Source of the DNA: Pleurocapsa sp. MO_226.B13
GTDB lineage: Bacteria > Cyanobacteriota > Cyanobacteriia > Cyanobacteriales > Xenococcaceae
Direction of reading: 5' to 3'
Assembly (NCBI GenBank): GCA_030064795.1
Contig: JASJEI010000341.1
Coordinates: 1 to 29,867, forward strand
Length of the DNA: 29,867 bases
In this document: piece after piece, positions 8,708 to 16,918 of the stretch
Position numbering within the stretch: the stretch's first letter is position 1
How the letters are laid out: each line of letters begins with the position of its first letter
Made by a program: the position numbers and the translations under genes
Notes under the pieces: generated by a model
Told to the model about the DNA's origin: nothing
Seen by the model: the letters and a program-made list of their open reading frames with translations, nothing else
Database searches by the model: none

Positions 8708-9421
8708 TTACTCCGCCGTTGCTTCTTTGGTTTCCTTGGTTTCGGTGTCACCAGCCTGTTGGTCCTGGGTTCTTTTTTCTCGTTGTTTGCGACTTGCTTC
8801 TAGGACATCTTCGATTACCTTGAGCAATTGATCCATTTTTTCTAAATTGCTGCGATACAGTTCTATATCTTTTTTCATTTTGTCGCCAGACAAACCAAAG
8901 CCTTCGACGATCTTATCTATAATTTCGTCCCGCTTTTCTTGGTCTTTAACTAGTTCGCTATCACTTTCTTCTAGAAGAGTATAGATACCGATGGCAAAAG
9001 GACGACTATATTTAAAATTATCGCGACTGGCGATCGCTTTAATTGGTTCGACGATATATCCAGTATCCTCTTCCGCAGTAGGATTGCCAAGCCATGCTAC
9101 TAAGTCTTCTATAGATTTACCTTTAGCGAAAGACAACAAGGCCCCAGCTTCAGTCTTATAGGTTTCAGGGTCGCCATCTGTAGAAGTACATAGGGCATTA
9201 AAAATTTGCTCTTTATCTTTTTCTGGCTGATAGCCCTGCATCAAACGCTCAAAAGAAGTAACAATTCCCAAATAATAAATAGGATCTGGCTTAAAGTCTG
9301 CATTGACTGACAGCAGGTGCATCTCTACCAGTAATTCTTCGATTACTCTACGATATATAGAGTTAATTGGACGAGAATAAGCAGCATAAAAAGCCCTTTT
9401 ACTATCGGAAACAGTTTTCAT
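8708..9421 (-). CDS. thf1: Psb29/Thf1, photosystem II biogenesis and repair factor
   Basis: 237 residues. The N-terminus TVSDSKRAFYAAYSRPINS and the following IYRRVIEELLVEMHLLSVN are the family signature of Thf1/Psb29. The protein is known to bind thylakoid FtsH proteases and to support photosystem II assembly and repair, especially in high light. The main body is alpha-helical (about 10-200). The C-terminus (about 195-237) is a charged helix followed by a Gln/Thr/Glu-rich tail that is likely flexible. The start is the only Met before the signature and agrees with homologues. The gene stands alone, convergent with cikA, with a 443-base region upstream. Confidence 0.95.
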   Translation of the reverse strand: MKTVSDSKRAFYAAYSRPINSIYRRVIEELLVEMHLLSVNADFKPDPIYYLGIVTSFERLMQGYQPEKDKEQIFNALCTSTDGDPETYKTEAGALLSFAKGKSIEDLVAWLGNPTAEEDTGYIVEPIKAIASRDNFKYSRPFAIGIYTLLEESDSELVKDQEKRDEIIDKIVEGFGLSGDKMKKDIELYRSNLEKMDQLLKVIEDVLEASRKQREKRTQDQQAGDTETKETKEATAE

Positions 9422-9686
9422 AATAAGTATTATTTTTTCTATCTAACAATTTATTTATCCTAAGAGTCTTGAATTTGGGTGGTCTCTTCAAGCGATTAAC
9501 TAGAGGCTGTTGGCTCTAGGTCAATTAAAAGTAAATCAATCTAGGCTATTTTAAATTAAAACACTCTTTACTAGTTTGAAAACGCCAAGAGGGTACAAAA
9601 CCTTTCAATTCTAGAGCTTGAAGCTTTAATTAAAACAAAACTCTTAGCATATCTTTATATTATGCAATGATTCTGCCCCCATATCC

Positions 9687-9809
9687 CAATACTGTTCGGA
9701 TAAGTCTTATTTTCCTCTCCCCCTGCTCCCCTGCTACATGCGGAATTACGCCTTTGTCCTGCTCCCCTTGCTTGTCTCAACACATAACTTTGTTAACCGA
9801 ACAGTATTG
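9687..9809. mobile_element. MITE-like element with 17-base terminal inverted repeats
   Basis: CAATACTGTTCGGATAA (9687-9703) faces TTAACCGAACAGTATTG (9793-9809). Sixteen of 17 bases are complementary, and the two ends enclose a 123-base stretch with no coding frame. The interior is pyrimidine-rich (repeats of CCCCTGCT) and holds one copy of the 36-base repeat. The size, ends and lack of genes fit a miniature transposable element. The related string TTAACGAACAGTAT occurs at 501-514 at the edge of the ISAs1 remnant, so the two may share a transposase; this is inference. Confidence 0.55.
9728..9763 (+). repeat. 36-base direct repeat, copy 1
   Basis: Identical over 36 bases to 16883-16918. The core ACATGCGGAATTACGCC interrupts an otherwise simple CCCCTGCT tract in both places. 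Copy 1 lies inside the inverted-repeat element at 9687-9809. Confidence 0.9.
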
Positions 9810-9864
9810 CATCGGTTGTGAGAAAATAAGTTCAGATAATTAATTTTTATCTCCAATAGCTTTT

Positions 9865-10167
9865 ATGCAACCGCCGACCATTAAACAAAACCAACAGCGA
9901 CTTATTTGTCCTCAGTTACCTTTAGCGGTGTATCGAGAAGTCACCGCTCATTTACGACAGGTTGAGGGGGTTGAAGCTAGTCTGATTCTGCGTCCAATTG
10001 AACACGATCCTCAAGAAAAATTCGATTACTATCGAAGCCAAGTGGCAGCACTACAGATAAGTTATTCTCAAGATATTACAGAGAGCAATAAACACCAGGT
10101 CAAAGAAATTTTAGATTATTATGCTCGACGTTATCGTCCTTGGGAAACTCTATATTCCTCAAAGTAA
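9865..10167 (+). CDS. small conserved-looking cyanobacterial protein, unknown function
   Basis: 100 residues with no signal peptide or membrane segment. The middle section (LPLAVYREVTAHLRQVEGVE, about 19-38) followed by an FDYYRSQV stretch and a C-terminal YYARRYRPWE resembles short cyanobacterial hypothetical proteins that I recall but cannot name. Predicted helices alternate with short strands, and the charge is mixed. It is probably a cytoplasmic soluble protein. It is transcribed divergently from psb29 and convergently with the lipoprotein gene at 10316. An overlapping frame at 10121-10315 has no comparable signature. Confidence 0.7.
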   Translation: MQPPTIKQNQQRLICPQLPLAVYREVTAHLRQVEGVEASLILRPIEHDPQEKFDYYRSQVAALQISYSQDITESNKHQVKEILDYYARRYRPWETLYSSK

Positions 10168-10315
10168 ATACCTAGCCTCAATCGGTATGGGAGACGAAAA
10201 AGCCCTAAAGGATAAACGATCGCCTCTTGGAGCAAATTTGGTTGGCACTCTAGACTTTTTTTGGCTTGGGAAAAATTATATCGATCGCCAGTTTATGAAT
10301 CAGTTTAAGGATTGA

Positions 10316-10813
10316 CTATTCATTATCAACAACATTACGAGAAATAATCACAATTTTCCACTGTCCTAGCTGACTTGCCTGAAAAGCAACTTGACTACCA
10401 TCGCCGTCGATCGTGGGATTTGTAGCAGACCCTTTGATGTTTGCCGTTAATAATTCCGAACTTTGTGTTTTGCGATCGTAAACAAAAATGTCTGACTTAC
10501 CTCTTTCGGTGGAAACATAGACCAAATATCTACCATCAGCACTGAGTGCTGGCTGGTCTTGACTAGAATTACGACGATTGAGATTGGGTAAGGATACCAA
10601 TTGTTTAGTTTGTAGATCGTAAAGAAAGATATCCCGACGACCACGACGATCTGAAGCAAAAGCCAGATACCGACCATCTGAACTATAGGCAGGATATTCT
10701 TCTACTGAATTGCTATTAATACCGCCAGGAATAATCTCTGGTTGCGTCAGTATGCTGGAATTACAACCGCTAATCGAAATTAAAGCTAAGGTCAATAGCA
10801 ATCTGAAAATCAT
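10316..10813 (-). CDS. TolB-like beta-propeller lipoprotein
   Basis: 165 residues. A short signal peptide ends in a lipobox, ISISGC with C17 as the lipidated residue, so the protein is expected to be membrane-anchored outside the cytoplasm. Three PD40/WD40-like repeats follow, each with a P-x-S/D-x-DG-x-x-x-A/V-F/Y core: about 41-56 (YPAYSSDGRYLAFASD), 86-102 (QPALSADGRYLVYVS) and 130-147 (NPTIDGDGSQVAFQAS). Full TolB propellers have six blades plus an N-terminal domain, so this short form has only half a propeller and may pair with another copy. The role is probably binding of a protein or carbohydrate; no partner is visible. It stands alone in its orientation. Confidence 0.8.
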   Translation of the reverse strand: MIFRLLLTLALISISGCNSSILTQPEIIPGGINSNSVEEYPAYSSDGRYLAFASDRRGRRDIFLYDLQTKQLVSLPNLNRRNSSQDQPALSADGRYLVYVSTERGKSDIFVYDRKTQSSELLTANIKGSATNPTIDGDGSQVAFQASQLGQWKIVIISRNVVDNE

Positions 10814-11548
10814 GTCAGCAGTTTACGAGAAGATGAATTGGTTTGAATTTTAAACTAAGTACAATTGCTTAAAAAAGTTGTGTTGCTTAAAAGTTACCTT
10901 TTTTGAGCATCTACTCTCAAGATAGATCTAGTTGTTACTAGCTTAGAGTTAGTAGGTTAGATCGGTTAGATCGCAACAGAGAAAAGATTTTTCCCAGTCA
11001 ATCTTAAGTGTATTTACACTCTAATCTGCCAGTTATTAGTTTAAAAGTTATTACTTTTTATGTAGCCAGATCCATACAAATTGTCATAAATATATTATTT
11101 TAGCTCTCCAGCTTAAATTAAGTTTTGGGAAAATCAAAAAGATAGCTATTAATAAATACAGTTTTTTTATTATAGAAATTAATCAAAGATTACAGTTAGA
11201 AAACAACCAAAATATAATCAAACTTTTAAGATTAATTATTAAAAATCACTGGCAATTAGCTAAAAATGAACGTCAAATCCCTAATTTTGAGTCTGGGAAC
11301 GAGGTTTGGAGTTGAATTTGAGATTAAACTTAGATGATGTTAACAAGAAAAAACATCAAAATTCAATCTAAGGGGTTTGATTAAGTATATTAACTGACAT
11401 TTTTCAGTAAAATTTATTAATTGCGATCGCTAGCTACCAGTATTCAAGTAAATTAAATAAAAAAAAACACTTAAGTAGAAATATCGATTGTCATGTAAAA
11501 TTGGATTTAAATTATAAAATCCTGCGAATTATATACTTTTATAGTCTA
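10814..11548. other. 735-base gene-free region between divergent genes
   Basis: AT-rich, without a convincing reading frame. It contains the inverted repeat at 10866-10909, a short direct repeat GGTTAGATC twice near 10955-10973, and a set of overlapping inverted repeats at 11312-11371 about 180 bases upstream of the sugar transferase start. The length suggests a long regulated leader for that gene or several promoters. Confidence 0.5.
10866..10909. promoter_or_regulatory. AT-rich inverted repeat upstream of the lipoprotein gene
   Basis: TGCTTAAAAAAG (10866-10877) and CTTTTTTGAGCA (10898-10909) pair over 12 positions with one T-G wobble and a 20-base loop. It begins 53 bases upstream of the lipoprotein start on the minus strand, so it could be an operator or a structured 5' leader. 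Confidence 0.3.
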
Positions 11549-12994
11549 ATGTTGCATAGCGAGCGTCCAGCAAAATCTCTATCTACCTTGCTAATATATA
11601 GCCGTACTTCTCGCATGGTCATCATGTGGTTGCTAATTATCGGAGATATCATTGGGCTGTTTGTCTCTTTTCATCTAGCTTTTCAATTACGTCTATCCCA
11701 GTCTCTAGATTGGACAAATCCGATTTTGTATACTTTGGTTGCAGTATATTTGTTTGGACTTTATTTAACCGATACTTATAAATTAAACCGACAGGTTTCT
11801 GGAGTCAGGCTATCAGAGAGAGCCGTTTTGGGAATTTTGCTCACTATTACTGTCATTACTTGTGGTATCTATGTTACTGGATTATGGGGCAGTCAACCCA
11901 TTGTTGGTAGAGGAATCCTGGTAATTAGTGAAGTTATATTTTCTTTTTGGGCTGTTGCTAGTAGAACAGTTGTCGATCGCTGGCTCAAAGCCAATCAACA
12001 AACTAGCCGATTTTTGGTTTTAGGAGACTACCAAAAAGTTTTAGCTTTTAGTAAAGAGCATCGTAAGTTAGGTGCGCCTACTGAATTTGTTTCTTTTTCC
12101 GAAAGTTTTGGCAGAGAAAAGTCTCAGCAACCATTATCTAGCAGTAGTGCTGGAAATTCTTTGGTCTTAAACAGTACTAATACCCTAAAAACTACCTGGA
12201 AACGACAGTATTGGTCGGGAATTTTAATCGATAGTGCAGAGGGTCATTTATCCAAGCAAATGATTAGAGAGTTGATGGATATGAGGCTGAAAGGTGTCTA
12301 TGTCTATAGTCTCGCCGACTTTTGCGAACAATTTTGGCAGAAAATTCCTCCTGCTTATGTTCAAGATGATTGGTTTGCCTTTACTTCTGGGTTTAATATT
12401 TTACACAATCGGATCAAAGCCAAGCTAAAACAGGCAGTTGACATCTTAGCAGCAACAGTATTATTAATTGCCACTTTACCGATTACTATTCCCGTGGCGA
12501 TCGCTATCAAGCTAACTAGTAAAGGGCCAGTCTTTTATTCTCAGGTGAGAACTGGACTCAATGGTAGAAAATTTCGAGTACACAAGTTCCGTTCTATGTA
12601 CCAAAATGCTGAGGCACAAGGGATTCAGTGGGCAAAAAAGAAAGACCCCCGCGTTACTCCGATCGGTTCTTTTATTCGCTTAACTAGAATTGACGAACTT
12701 CCTCAGCTATGGAATGTGTTAAAAGGCGAAATGAGTCTGGTCGGCCCGCGTCCCGAACGTCCCGAATTTGATGTCCAGCTAAGAGAAGCAATTCCCTATT
12801 ATGATGTTCGTTATTTGGTCAAGCCTGGTATCACTGGTTGGGCCCAGGTATCTTATCCTTACGGTGCTTCAGTAGAAGATGCCTATCAAAAAGTAGCCTA
12901 CGATCTTTTTTATATCAAAAACTACTCTCTTTTCTTAGATCTGGCGATCGCTTTTAAAACTCTAAGAGTAATCATTTTAGGTAAAGGAAGATAG
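11549..12994 (+). CDS. polyprenyl-phosphate sugar-1-phosphate transferase, exopolysaccharide type
   Basis: 481 residues from the ATG at 11549. An upstream TTG at 11501 is possible but less likely. Residues about 24-145 hold four to five membrane helices. A soluble middle part follows, then another hydrophobic helix and the bacterial sugar-transferase catalytic domain from about 290 on. The family motifs are clear: SKGPVFYSQVRTG, KFRSM, TRIDELPQLWNVLKGEMS with the catalytic Asp-Glu pair, and LVGPRPERPEF. Such enzymes (WbaP/CpsE type) load the first sugar phosphate onto undecaprenyl phosphate at the cytoplasmic membrane to start capsule, slime or O-chain synthesis. The sugar cannot be read from the sequence. 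No other polysaccharide genes are adjacent. A nested hairpin follows the stop directly. Confidence 0.92.
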   Translation: MLHSERPAKSLSTLLIYSRTSRMVIMWLLIIGDIIGLFVSFHLAFQLRLSQSLDWTNPILYTLVAVYLFGLYLTDTYKLNRQVSGVRLSERAVLGILLTITVITCGIYVTGLWGSQPIVGRGILVISEVIFSFWAVASRTVVDRWLKANQQTSRFLVLGDYQKVLAFSKEHRKLGAPTEFVSFSESFGREKSQQPLSSSSAGNSLVLNSTNTLKTTWKRQYWSGILIDSAEGHLSKQMIRELMDMRLKGVYVYSLADFCEQFWQKIPPAYVQDDWFAFTSGFNILHNRIKAKLKQAVDILAATVLLIATLPITIPVAIAIKLTSKGPVFYSQVRTGLNGRKFRVHKFRSMYQNAEAQGIQWAKKKDPRVTPIGSFIRLTRIDELPQLWNVLKGEMSLVGPRPERPEFDVQLREAIPYYDVRYLVKPGITGWAQVSYPYGASVEDAYQKVAYDLFYIKNYSLFLDLAIAFKTLRVIILGKGR

Positions 12995-12995
12995 A

Positions 12996-13046
12996 CTGGA
13001 AACAGTAAGTAACTGGAGTTTTAGACTAACTCCCTTCTCTTTCCAG
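12996..13046 (+). terminator. nested hairpin after the sugar transferase
   Basis: CTGGAAA (12996-13002) pairs with TTTCCAG (13040-13046), and within it GGAGTT (13015-13020) pairs with AACTCC (13028-13033). The inner stem is followed by a pyrimidine-rich CTTCTCTTT. It begins right after the stop at 12994, which favours a terminator role. Confidence 0.45.
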
Positions 13047-13211
13047 ACCTATAAAAATTATGGTGGCGATCGCATTTAAACCTTGTCTATTGATTTCTGT
13101 GATAATTTTTTGGGTAACATAACCTTTTCCAGCACCGTCGATCCCACTAATAGCAACCAGTAGGCTTTTAATAAAGTTTGTAACAGATGATGTTTGTGTA
13201 TCCGCGAATGA
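13026..13211 (-). pseudogene. P-loop nucleoside kinase remnant (uridine-kinase-like)
   Basis: A 61-codon open stretch on the minus strand without a convincing start contains LLVAISGIDGAGKGYVTQKI. This has the Walker A motif GIDGAGKG of the uridine kinase/phosphoribulokinase group, placed after a short hydrophobic strand as in intact homologues. After about 20 further residues the frame ends in TAG (13026-13028) before the nucleoside-binding region. An intact kinase would be about 200 residues, so this is a relic. It overlaps the terminator hairpin of the sugar transferase. Confidence 0.6.
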
Positions 13212-13332
13212 CTATTCGCCCTTAAAGGATGTGTCGCGTTCTTTTTTCAATTTGGTATTACTCCTGGTGGTTGAGATTTATCTCAGTTTCCTTTTAGGGA
13301 GGCATCACCTTTGTTAAGGTAGCAAATCTTTA

Positions 13333-13367
13333 AACTCCTAACTACGAACTACGAACTCCTAACTATC
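13333..13367. repeat. short tandem heptamer repeat
   Basis: Five units of seven bases: AACTCCT, AACTACG, AACTACG, AACTCCT, AACTATC. Such heptamer arrays are typical of cyanobacterial genomes. The array overlaps the last codons and the stop (13359-13361) of the SLH lipoprotein gene, so it sets the protein's C-terminus. Confidence 0.85.
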
Positions 13368-14879
13368 GGCTTCCAATTGTGTTTCTGTTTCTAAAACTTC
13401 CCTCGCGGTGATCCCATCCCCCTGAAAGCCAAAATACCACAGAGAAGCAGCAGCTTCAGCCCTGGTTACAGGTTTATTGGGTTGAAAAAGCGTTGTAAAG
13501 CCAAAAATACGCCTTACATTAGAAAGATCGCCATTTTGAAAATCAGCATACAAAGCCCTGATCGCCGAGGAATCAATATCTGCTGCATCTTGGAATCCCC
13601 AGCTTTCTTCTATAGCCTGTATCGAGGCTTTGGGTAAGGCTTGACGCATATCTAAAGGAACTTTCCAAGTAACCAAATCTTCTCTAGTCAGGGGCGCATC
13701 GGGTCTAAACAGTAAATTAGAACTATGATCGGTTAAACGAGACGGTATTAATCCTGCTTCTGCTAAACCTTGAATTGCCCCAAAATCTGGATGTTGTCCT
13801 TTGACATCTGTAAAAGCAGGCTGGCTGGTATTGTTGGCGGTATAAATCTTTTTGCCTGGATTGTCTTCATAGTAACGATTGTTGGCCGCGATTAACCAAC
13901 GGGCATATTCTCCTCTAGTAATCGTTGCATTGGGAGCAAACTTACTCAATTCGATATTTCCCTCACCAGTATAAGGAGTTAAGATACCCAAAGCTGCAAT
14001 TGTTTCTATCGGTTGGCTCAATTGTTCGGGAACATCATCCAAATCGCTAAAATCTGCTGTTAACACTGAATAATTCTCATTTTCTGCGGGAAGATCGACT
14101 TCTCCCTCGTCAGTGAAATCGGGAGATGATTTAACCTCATCTGGTTCTGATGGTTTGGCTATTTTGGGTTCTGGATTAGTGTTGGTAGTTTCGGTTTCAG
14201 AATCCATAGCTTGAGAAATCCCCGACTCGGCAACTTCTTGCGACAGAGGTTGGTAAATTACAGATAATGTGGTGCCGTTGTTGGCAACTTCATTTGCTTC
14301 AGATTGAACTAGGGTTAAAGCAACTCTGCGGTCGTTTTTGACTGCGATCGCTCTTGCTACTTTTTGTTGGGGATTTAAGACAAATGGTTTGACGATTTCC
14401 CAGTTATTAGCTGTTAATTGGGCTTGATAGAAGTCGGCGATCGCCTTACGATTGTCAGGGCTGTTCCAGGTAATCATCCCTGAAGCGTCAGTTTTTCCTG
14501 GTTTAATTGTCCTTAATTCAGCTTGGGGATAGATCGGAAAAGAGGCGGGAAAATTCTCTGGCAAACCACTTATTTCTGTCTCTGGTTCAACAGCATCATC
14601 CACACTTGTTACTCGATCGGATATTTCATTAGATGTTTTCGGTCGTGTGTCTTCGGCGATAGTTTGATTTTCTGCTTGAGGCGAAGCAGCTAAATCTTGA
14701 GATGTTTCTGAAGAAGTGGTGTCAGACTCCTGCTTTTGTCCACTTTCGATTAATTTAGGATCGGCTTGAACCAAACTTTCAATCGCCGAGCTACTGCTAC
14801 CACAGCTAGCTAATAAAGTCAATAAACCTGTCAAAAAAATACGTGTTACCATTTTTTGGTCATTTTGCTTCGATAACAT
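13359..14879 (-). CDS. SLH-domain lipoprotein
   Basis: 506 residues. The signal peptide ends in a lipobox LLASC with C26. An alternative Met at residue 10 would shorten the leader. Residues about 27-105 are Ser/Thr/Glu-rich and likely disordered. A compact domain at about 106-212 starts LPENFPASFPIYPQAEL. A second acidic linker (225-270) leads to three S-layer-homology repeats at about 275-335, 355-410 and 429-485, each with the FxPxxxxTRxE-type core (FAPNATITRGEY, FRPDAPLTRED, FQPNKPVTRAEA). SLH repeats bind cell-wall polymers, so the protein probably links a membrane anchor to peptidoglycan or its attached polymers. It is divergent from cobI with 164 bases between them. The last residues come from a heptamer repeat. 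Confidence 0.88.
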   Translation of the reverse strand: MLSKQNDQKMVTRIFLTGLLTLLASCGSSSSAIESLVQADPKLIESGQKQESDTTSSETSQDLAASPQAENQTIAEDTRPKTSNEISDRVTSVDDAVEPETEISGLPENFPASFPIYPQAELRTIKPGKTDASGMITWNSPDNRKAIADFYQAQLTANNWEIVKPFVLNPQQKVARAIAVKNDRRVALTLVQSEANEVANNGTTLSVIYQPLSQEVAESGISQAMDSETETTNTNPEPKIAKPSEPDEVKSSPDFTDEGEVDLPAENENYSVLTADFSDLDDVPEQLSQPIETIAALGILTPYTGEGNIELSKFAPNATITRGEYARWLIAANNRYYEDNPGKKIYTANNTSQPAFTDVKGQHPDFGAIQGLAEAGLIPSRLTDHSSNLLFRPDAPLTREDLVTWKVPLDMRQALPKASIQAIEESWGFQDAADIDSSAIRALYADFQNGDLSNVRRIFGFTTLFQPNKPVTRAEAAASLWYFGFQGDGITAREVLETETQLEADS

Positions 14880-15043
14880 AGCTACTCGCCAAGTAGGGAT
14901 CGTTACTCAATTCTAGCAAGCTATTGGATTCAAACTTGTTTGTTATGTGAGATTAAATTTAGAGTTTTGCTGCTAAAATTGTCCAGCTTGCGGTATGGTA
15001 AGGACTAGTCTCTACTTACTCGATCGATTATCGACATATTACA

Positions 15044-15751
15044 GTGCAAACAGGAAGACTATACGGAGTTAGCGTCGGTACGGGAGATCCAGAATTAATT
15101 ACAGTTAAAGGATTGCGTCTTTTACAGCAAAGCGAAATTGTTGCTTTTCCTGCTGGGATGAATAATCGTCTGGGAATAGCTCAAAGTATTATCTCTGACT
15201 GGCTACAACCACAACAAATACTTTTACCCTTAGAATTTCCTTACCTTCGGGATCCGCAAAAACTACGATCGGCTTGGCAGAAAGCAGCACACCAAGTTTG
15301 GCAATATCTAGCAAGGGGGAAAGACATTACCTTCGCCTGCTTGGGAGATGTCAGTTTCTATAGTACTTTCACCTACTTAGCCCAGAGTTTACGGGAAATA
15401 GCTCCAGAGGTACAGATAGAGACCGTTCCAGGTGTATGTTCTCCCATGGCGATCGCCTCGGTCTTAAAAATTCCTTTAACAGTCAATCAACAAAAACTCG
15501 CCGTACTCCCCGCATTGTATTCAATTGAAGAACTAGAAACAGTACTTTCGTGGGCAGAAGTAGTGGTGTTATTGAAAGTTAACTCTGTTTATCAGCAAGT
15601 TTGGCGGCTCCTCAAGGAGCAAAACTTATTAGCTTCTAGCTGGGTTGTCGAAAAAGCAACTTTTCCAGAGCAAAAAATTTACGATAATTTAATTGACCAC
15701 CCGCAACTAAACTTATCTTATTTTTCTCTTATGTTGATTGCCAAGAACTAA
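15044..15751 (+). CDS. cobI: precorrin-2 C20-methyltransferase CobI
   Basis: 235 residues from a GTG start. The enzyme transfers a methyl group from S-adenosylmethionine to C20 of precorrin-2, giving precorrin-3A, an early cytoplasmic step of corrin ring synthesis. GVSVGTGDPEL (8-18) is the glycine-rich entry motif of the tetrapyrrole methylase fold, LGDVSFYSTFTYL (100-112) is the characteristic CobI/CbiL block, and a VPGV turn (128-131) completes the binding pocket. The length is normal. It acts upstream of CobN in the same pathway but is 8.8 kb away and on the other strand, so they are not one operon. No B12 riboswitch is recognised in the 164 bases upstream. Confidence 0.92.
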   Translation: MQTGRLYGVSVGTGDPELITVKGLRLLQQSEIVAFPAGMNNRLGIAQSIISDWLQPQQILLPLEFPYLRDPQKLRSAWQKAAHQVWQYLARGKDITFACLGDVSFYSTFTYLAQSLREIAPEVQIETVPGVCSPMAIASVLKIPLTVNQQKLAVLPALYSIEELETVLSWAEVVVLLKVNSVYQQVWRLLKEQNLLASSWVVEKATFPEQKIYDNLIDHPQLNLSYFSLMLIAKN

Positions 15752-15910
15752 CATATCATTTCTAAAACAGCAAAAAAGTTTATTTTTTTTACAAAAAATA
15801 TTGCAAAATGTTTTAACTTGGTTAAAAGTTATACAAAATCGCTGCTGCCCATGTTACTTTGGTCTAAAAGAAAAAACCAAATCTCAATCAAATAATAGGA
15901 GTTCAGCGTT

Positions 15911-16117
15911 TTGGATATCCAATCTACCTACCAAGAACCAGAAGTATTGCGGGAAGATATTGGTGAATATGTGGCACAATTACAGCTACACATGGCACTT
16001 CAAGCTCGTAATTTAGTTCCTACTCTAGATAATACGGGTATCAATAATAGCCGACAACAATTGCTCCAAGAAACTCAAGCAGTAATTGAAAAGCTAGCAT
16101 CTCGGCAATCTTTATAA
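15911..16117 (+). CDS. small helical protein, unknown function
   Basis: 68 residues starting at a TTG codon. The start is supported by AGGAG at 15897-15901, nine bases upstream, which is unusually good for this genome. The protein is acidic to neutral with no membrane segment. It is likely two or three helices, judging from the repeating hydrophobic pattern in EYVAQLQLHMALQARNLV and the C-terminal QQLLQETQAVIEKL. I do not recognise a family. It follows cobI in the same direction after 159 bases and is followed by a good terminator, so it may be a separate short transcription unit or the tail of the cobI unit. Confidence 0.6.
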   Translation: MDIQSTYQEPEVLREDIGEYVAQLQLHMALQARNLVPTLDNTGINNSRQQLLQETQAVIEKLASRQSL

Positions 16118-16155
16118 AGAGATCGCGAAGTAGATTAGTGTAATCGAATCAAAAT

Positions 16156-16178
16156 AGACCGAGAGTTCGATCTTTTTT
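16156..16178 (+). terminator. terminator after the small gene at 15911
   Basis: AGACCGA (16156-16162) pairs with TCGATCT (16167-16173) at six of seven positions around a four-base loop, directly followed by six T's. It lies 39 bases downstream of the stop at 16117. Confidence 0.6.
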
Positions 16179-16229
16179 CTAACTTTCTATTTAGTATTGG
16201 CAATTTAAACATTAACTAAATTAAACTGC

Positions 16230-16317
16230 TGGACTGACCTTATGTAGTTGAATAGATAAACAGTTGAGTTCGATAACAGGTAAACAACTAAGGCATAATT
16301 TCAACTGCGTCAGTCCA
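16230..16317. repeat. 88-base branched inverted repeat, possible structured RNA
   Basis: TGGACTGAC (16230-16238) pairs with GTCAGTCCA (16309-16317). Inside it AGTTGAA (16246-16252) pairs with TTCAACT (16300-16306), and inside that AGTTG (16262-16266) pairs with CAACT (16285-16289). Three nested stems separated by unequal loops in a non-coding stretch look like a folded RNA or a small palindromic mobile element. Confidence 0.45.
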
Positions 16318-16882
16318 CTACTCTGCTGCTAATTGAGAAGTTGGCAAAGATCTTAGATTTTTTAAATTCAATCTGGAAGCTAATTATTGACAATCTTATC
16401 TAAGCAATAGAAATACTGAAAAAACTGAGAAGCTTTCGCTGTAAGAATCAATTTTTTAGACGGTATATCTAGATATTTTTATTGAAATCTAACCAACTAA
16501 AGCAACTAAAAAACTTTAAACTCCCTAGAGAATATACGTAGATCTAACAGTCATTTATTTGACATCTATCTTGTCAAAATTGCTGGTTTTAAGTCGATTA
16601 GATAATTGTTAAGAACTTTATATTTGCGATCGTCTATTGGATAGATAGATATTAGTCTCTAAAGCTTAAAATTAATTCAGTTAGTAAGCCAAGATCGAGA
16701 TAAAGCTAGCTTAAATAAACTAAAATTGTCTGAAGCCCTACATTATTATATATACTTAAATCTCAATCATTAAATCTTTAACAAGAGTAGATTTACTGAG
16801 ATAGTTTAGCTACTCTAATTTCTTAATTTTTACTAGTAGTCCGCCAACTTTGATTTGAGGGATAAATATTGATAAGTATCTC

Positions 16883-16918
16883 CCCCTGCTACATGCGGAA
16901 TTACGCCTTTGTCCTGCT
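16883..16918 (+). repeat. 36-base direct repeat, copy 2
   Basis: Identical to 9728-9763. It is followed by four further TTCCCCTGC-type units to about 16955. Here no flanking inverted repeats are present. Confidence 0.9.

Larger units (their letters stand above)
9422..9864. other. gene-free stretch upstream of psb29
   Basis: AT-rich DNA between two divergent starts. It should hold the psb29 promoter and the promoter of the gene at 9865. The only clear structure is the 123-base inverted-repeat element at 9687-9809. The rest shows no convincing open frame or hairpin. Confidence 0.6.

Noticed and set aside
10121..10315. A 64-codon frame overlapping the gene at 9865
   Set aside because: It overlaps a better gene, has no ribosome binding site and no recognisable pattern.
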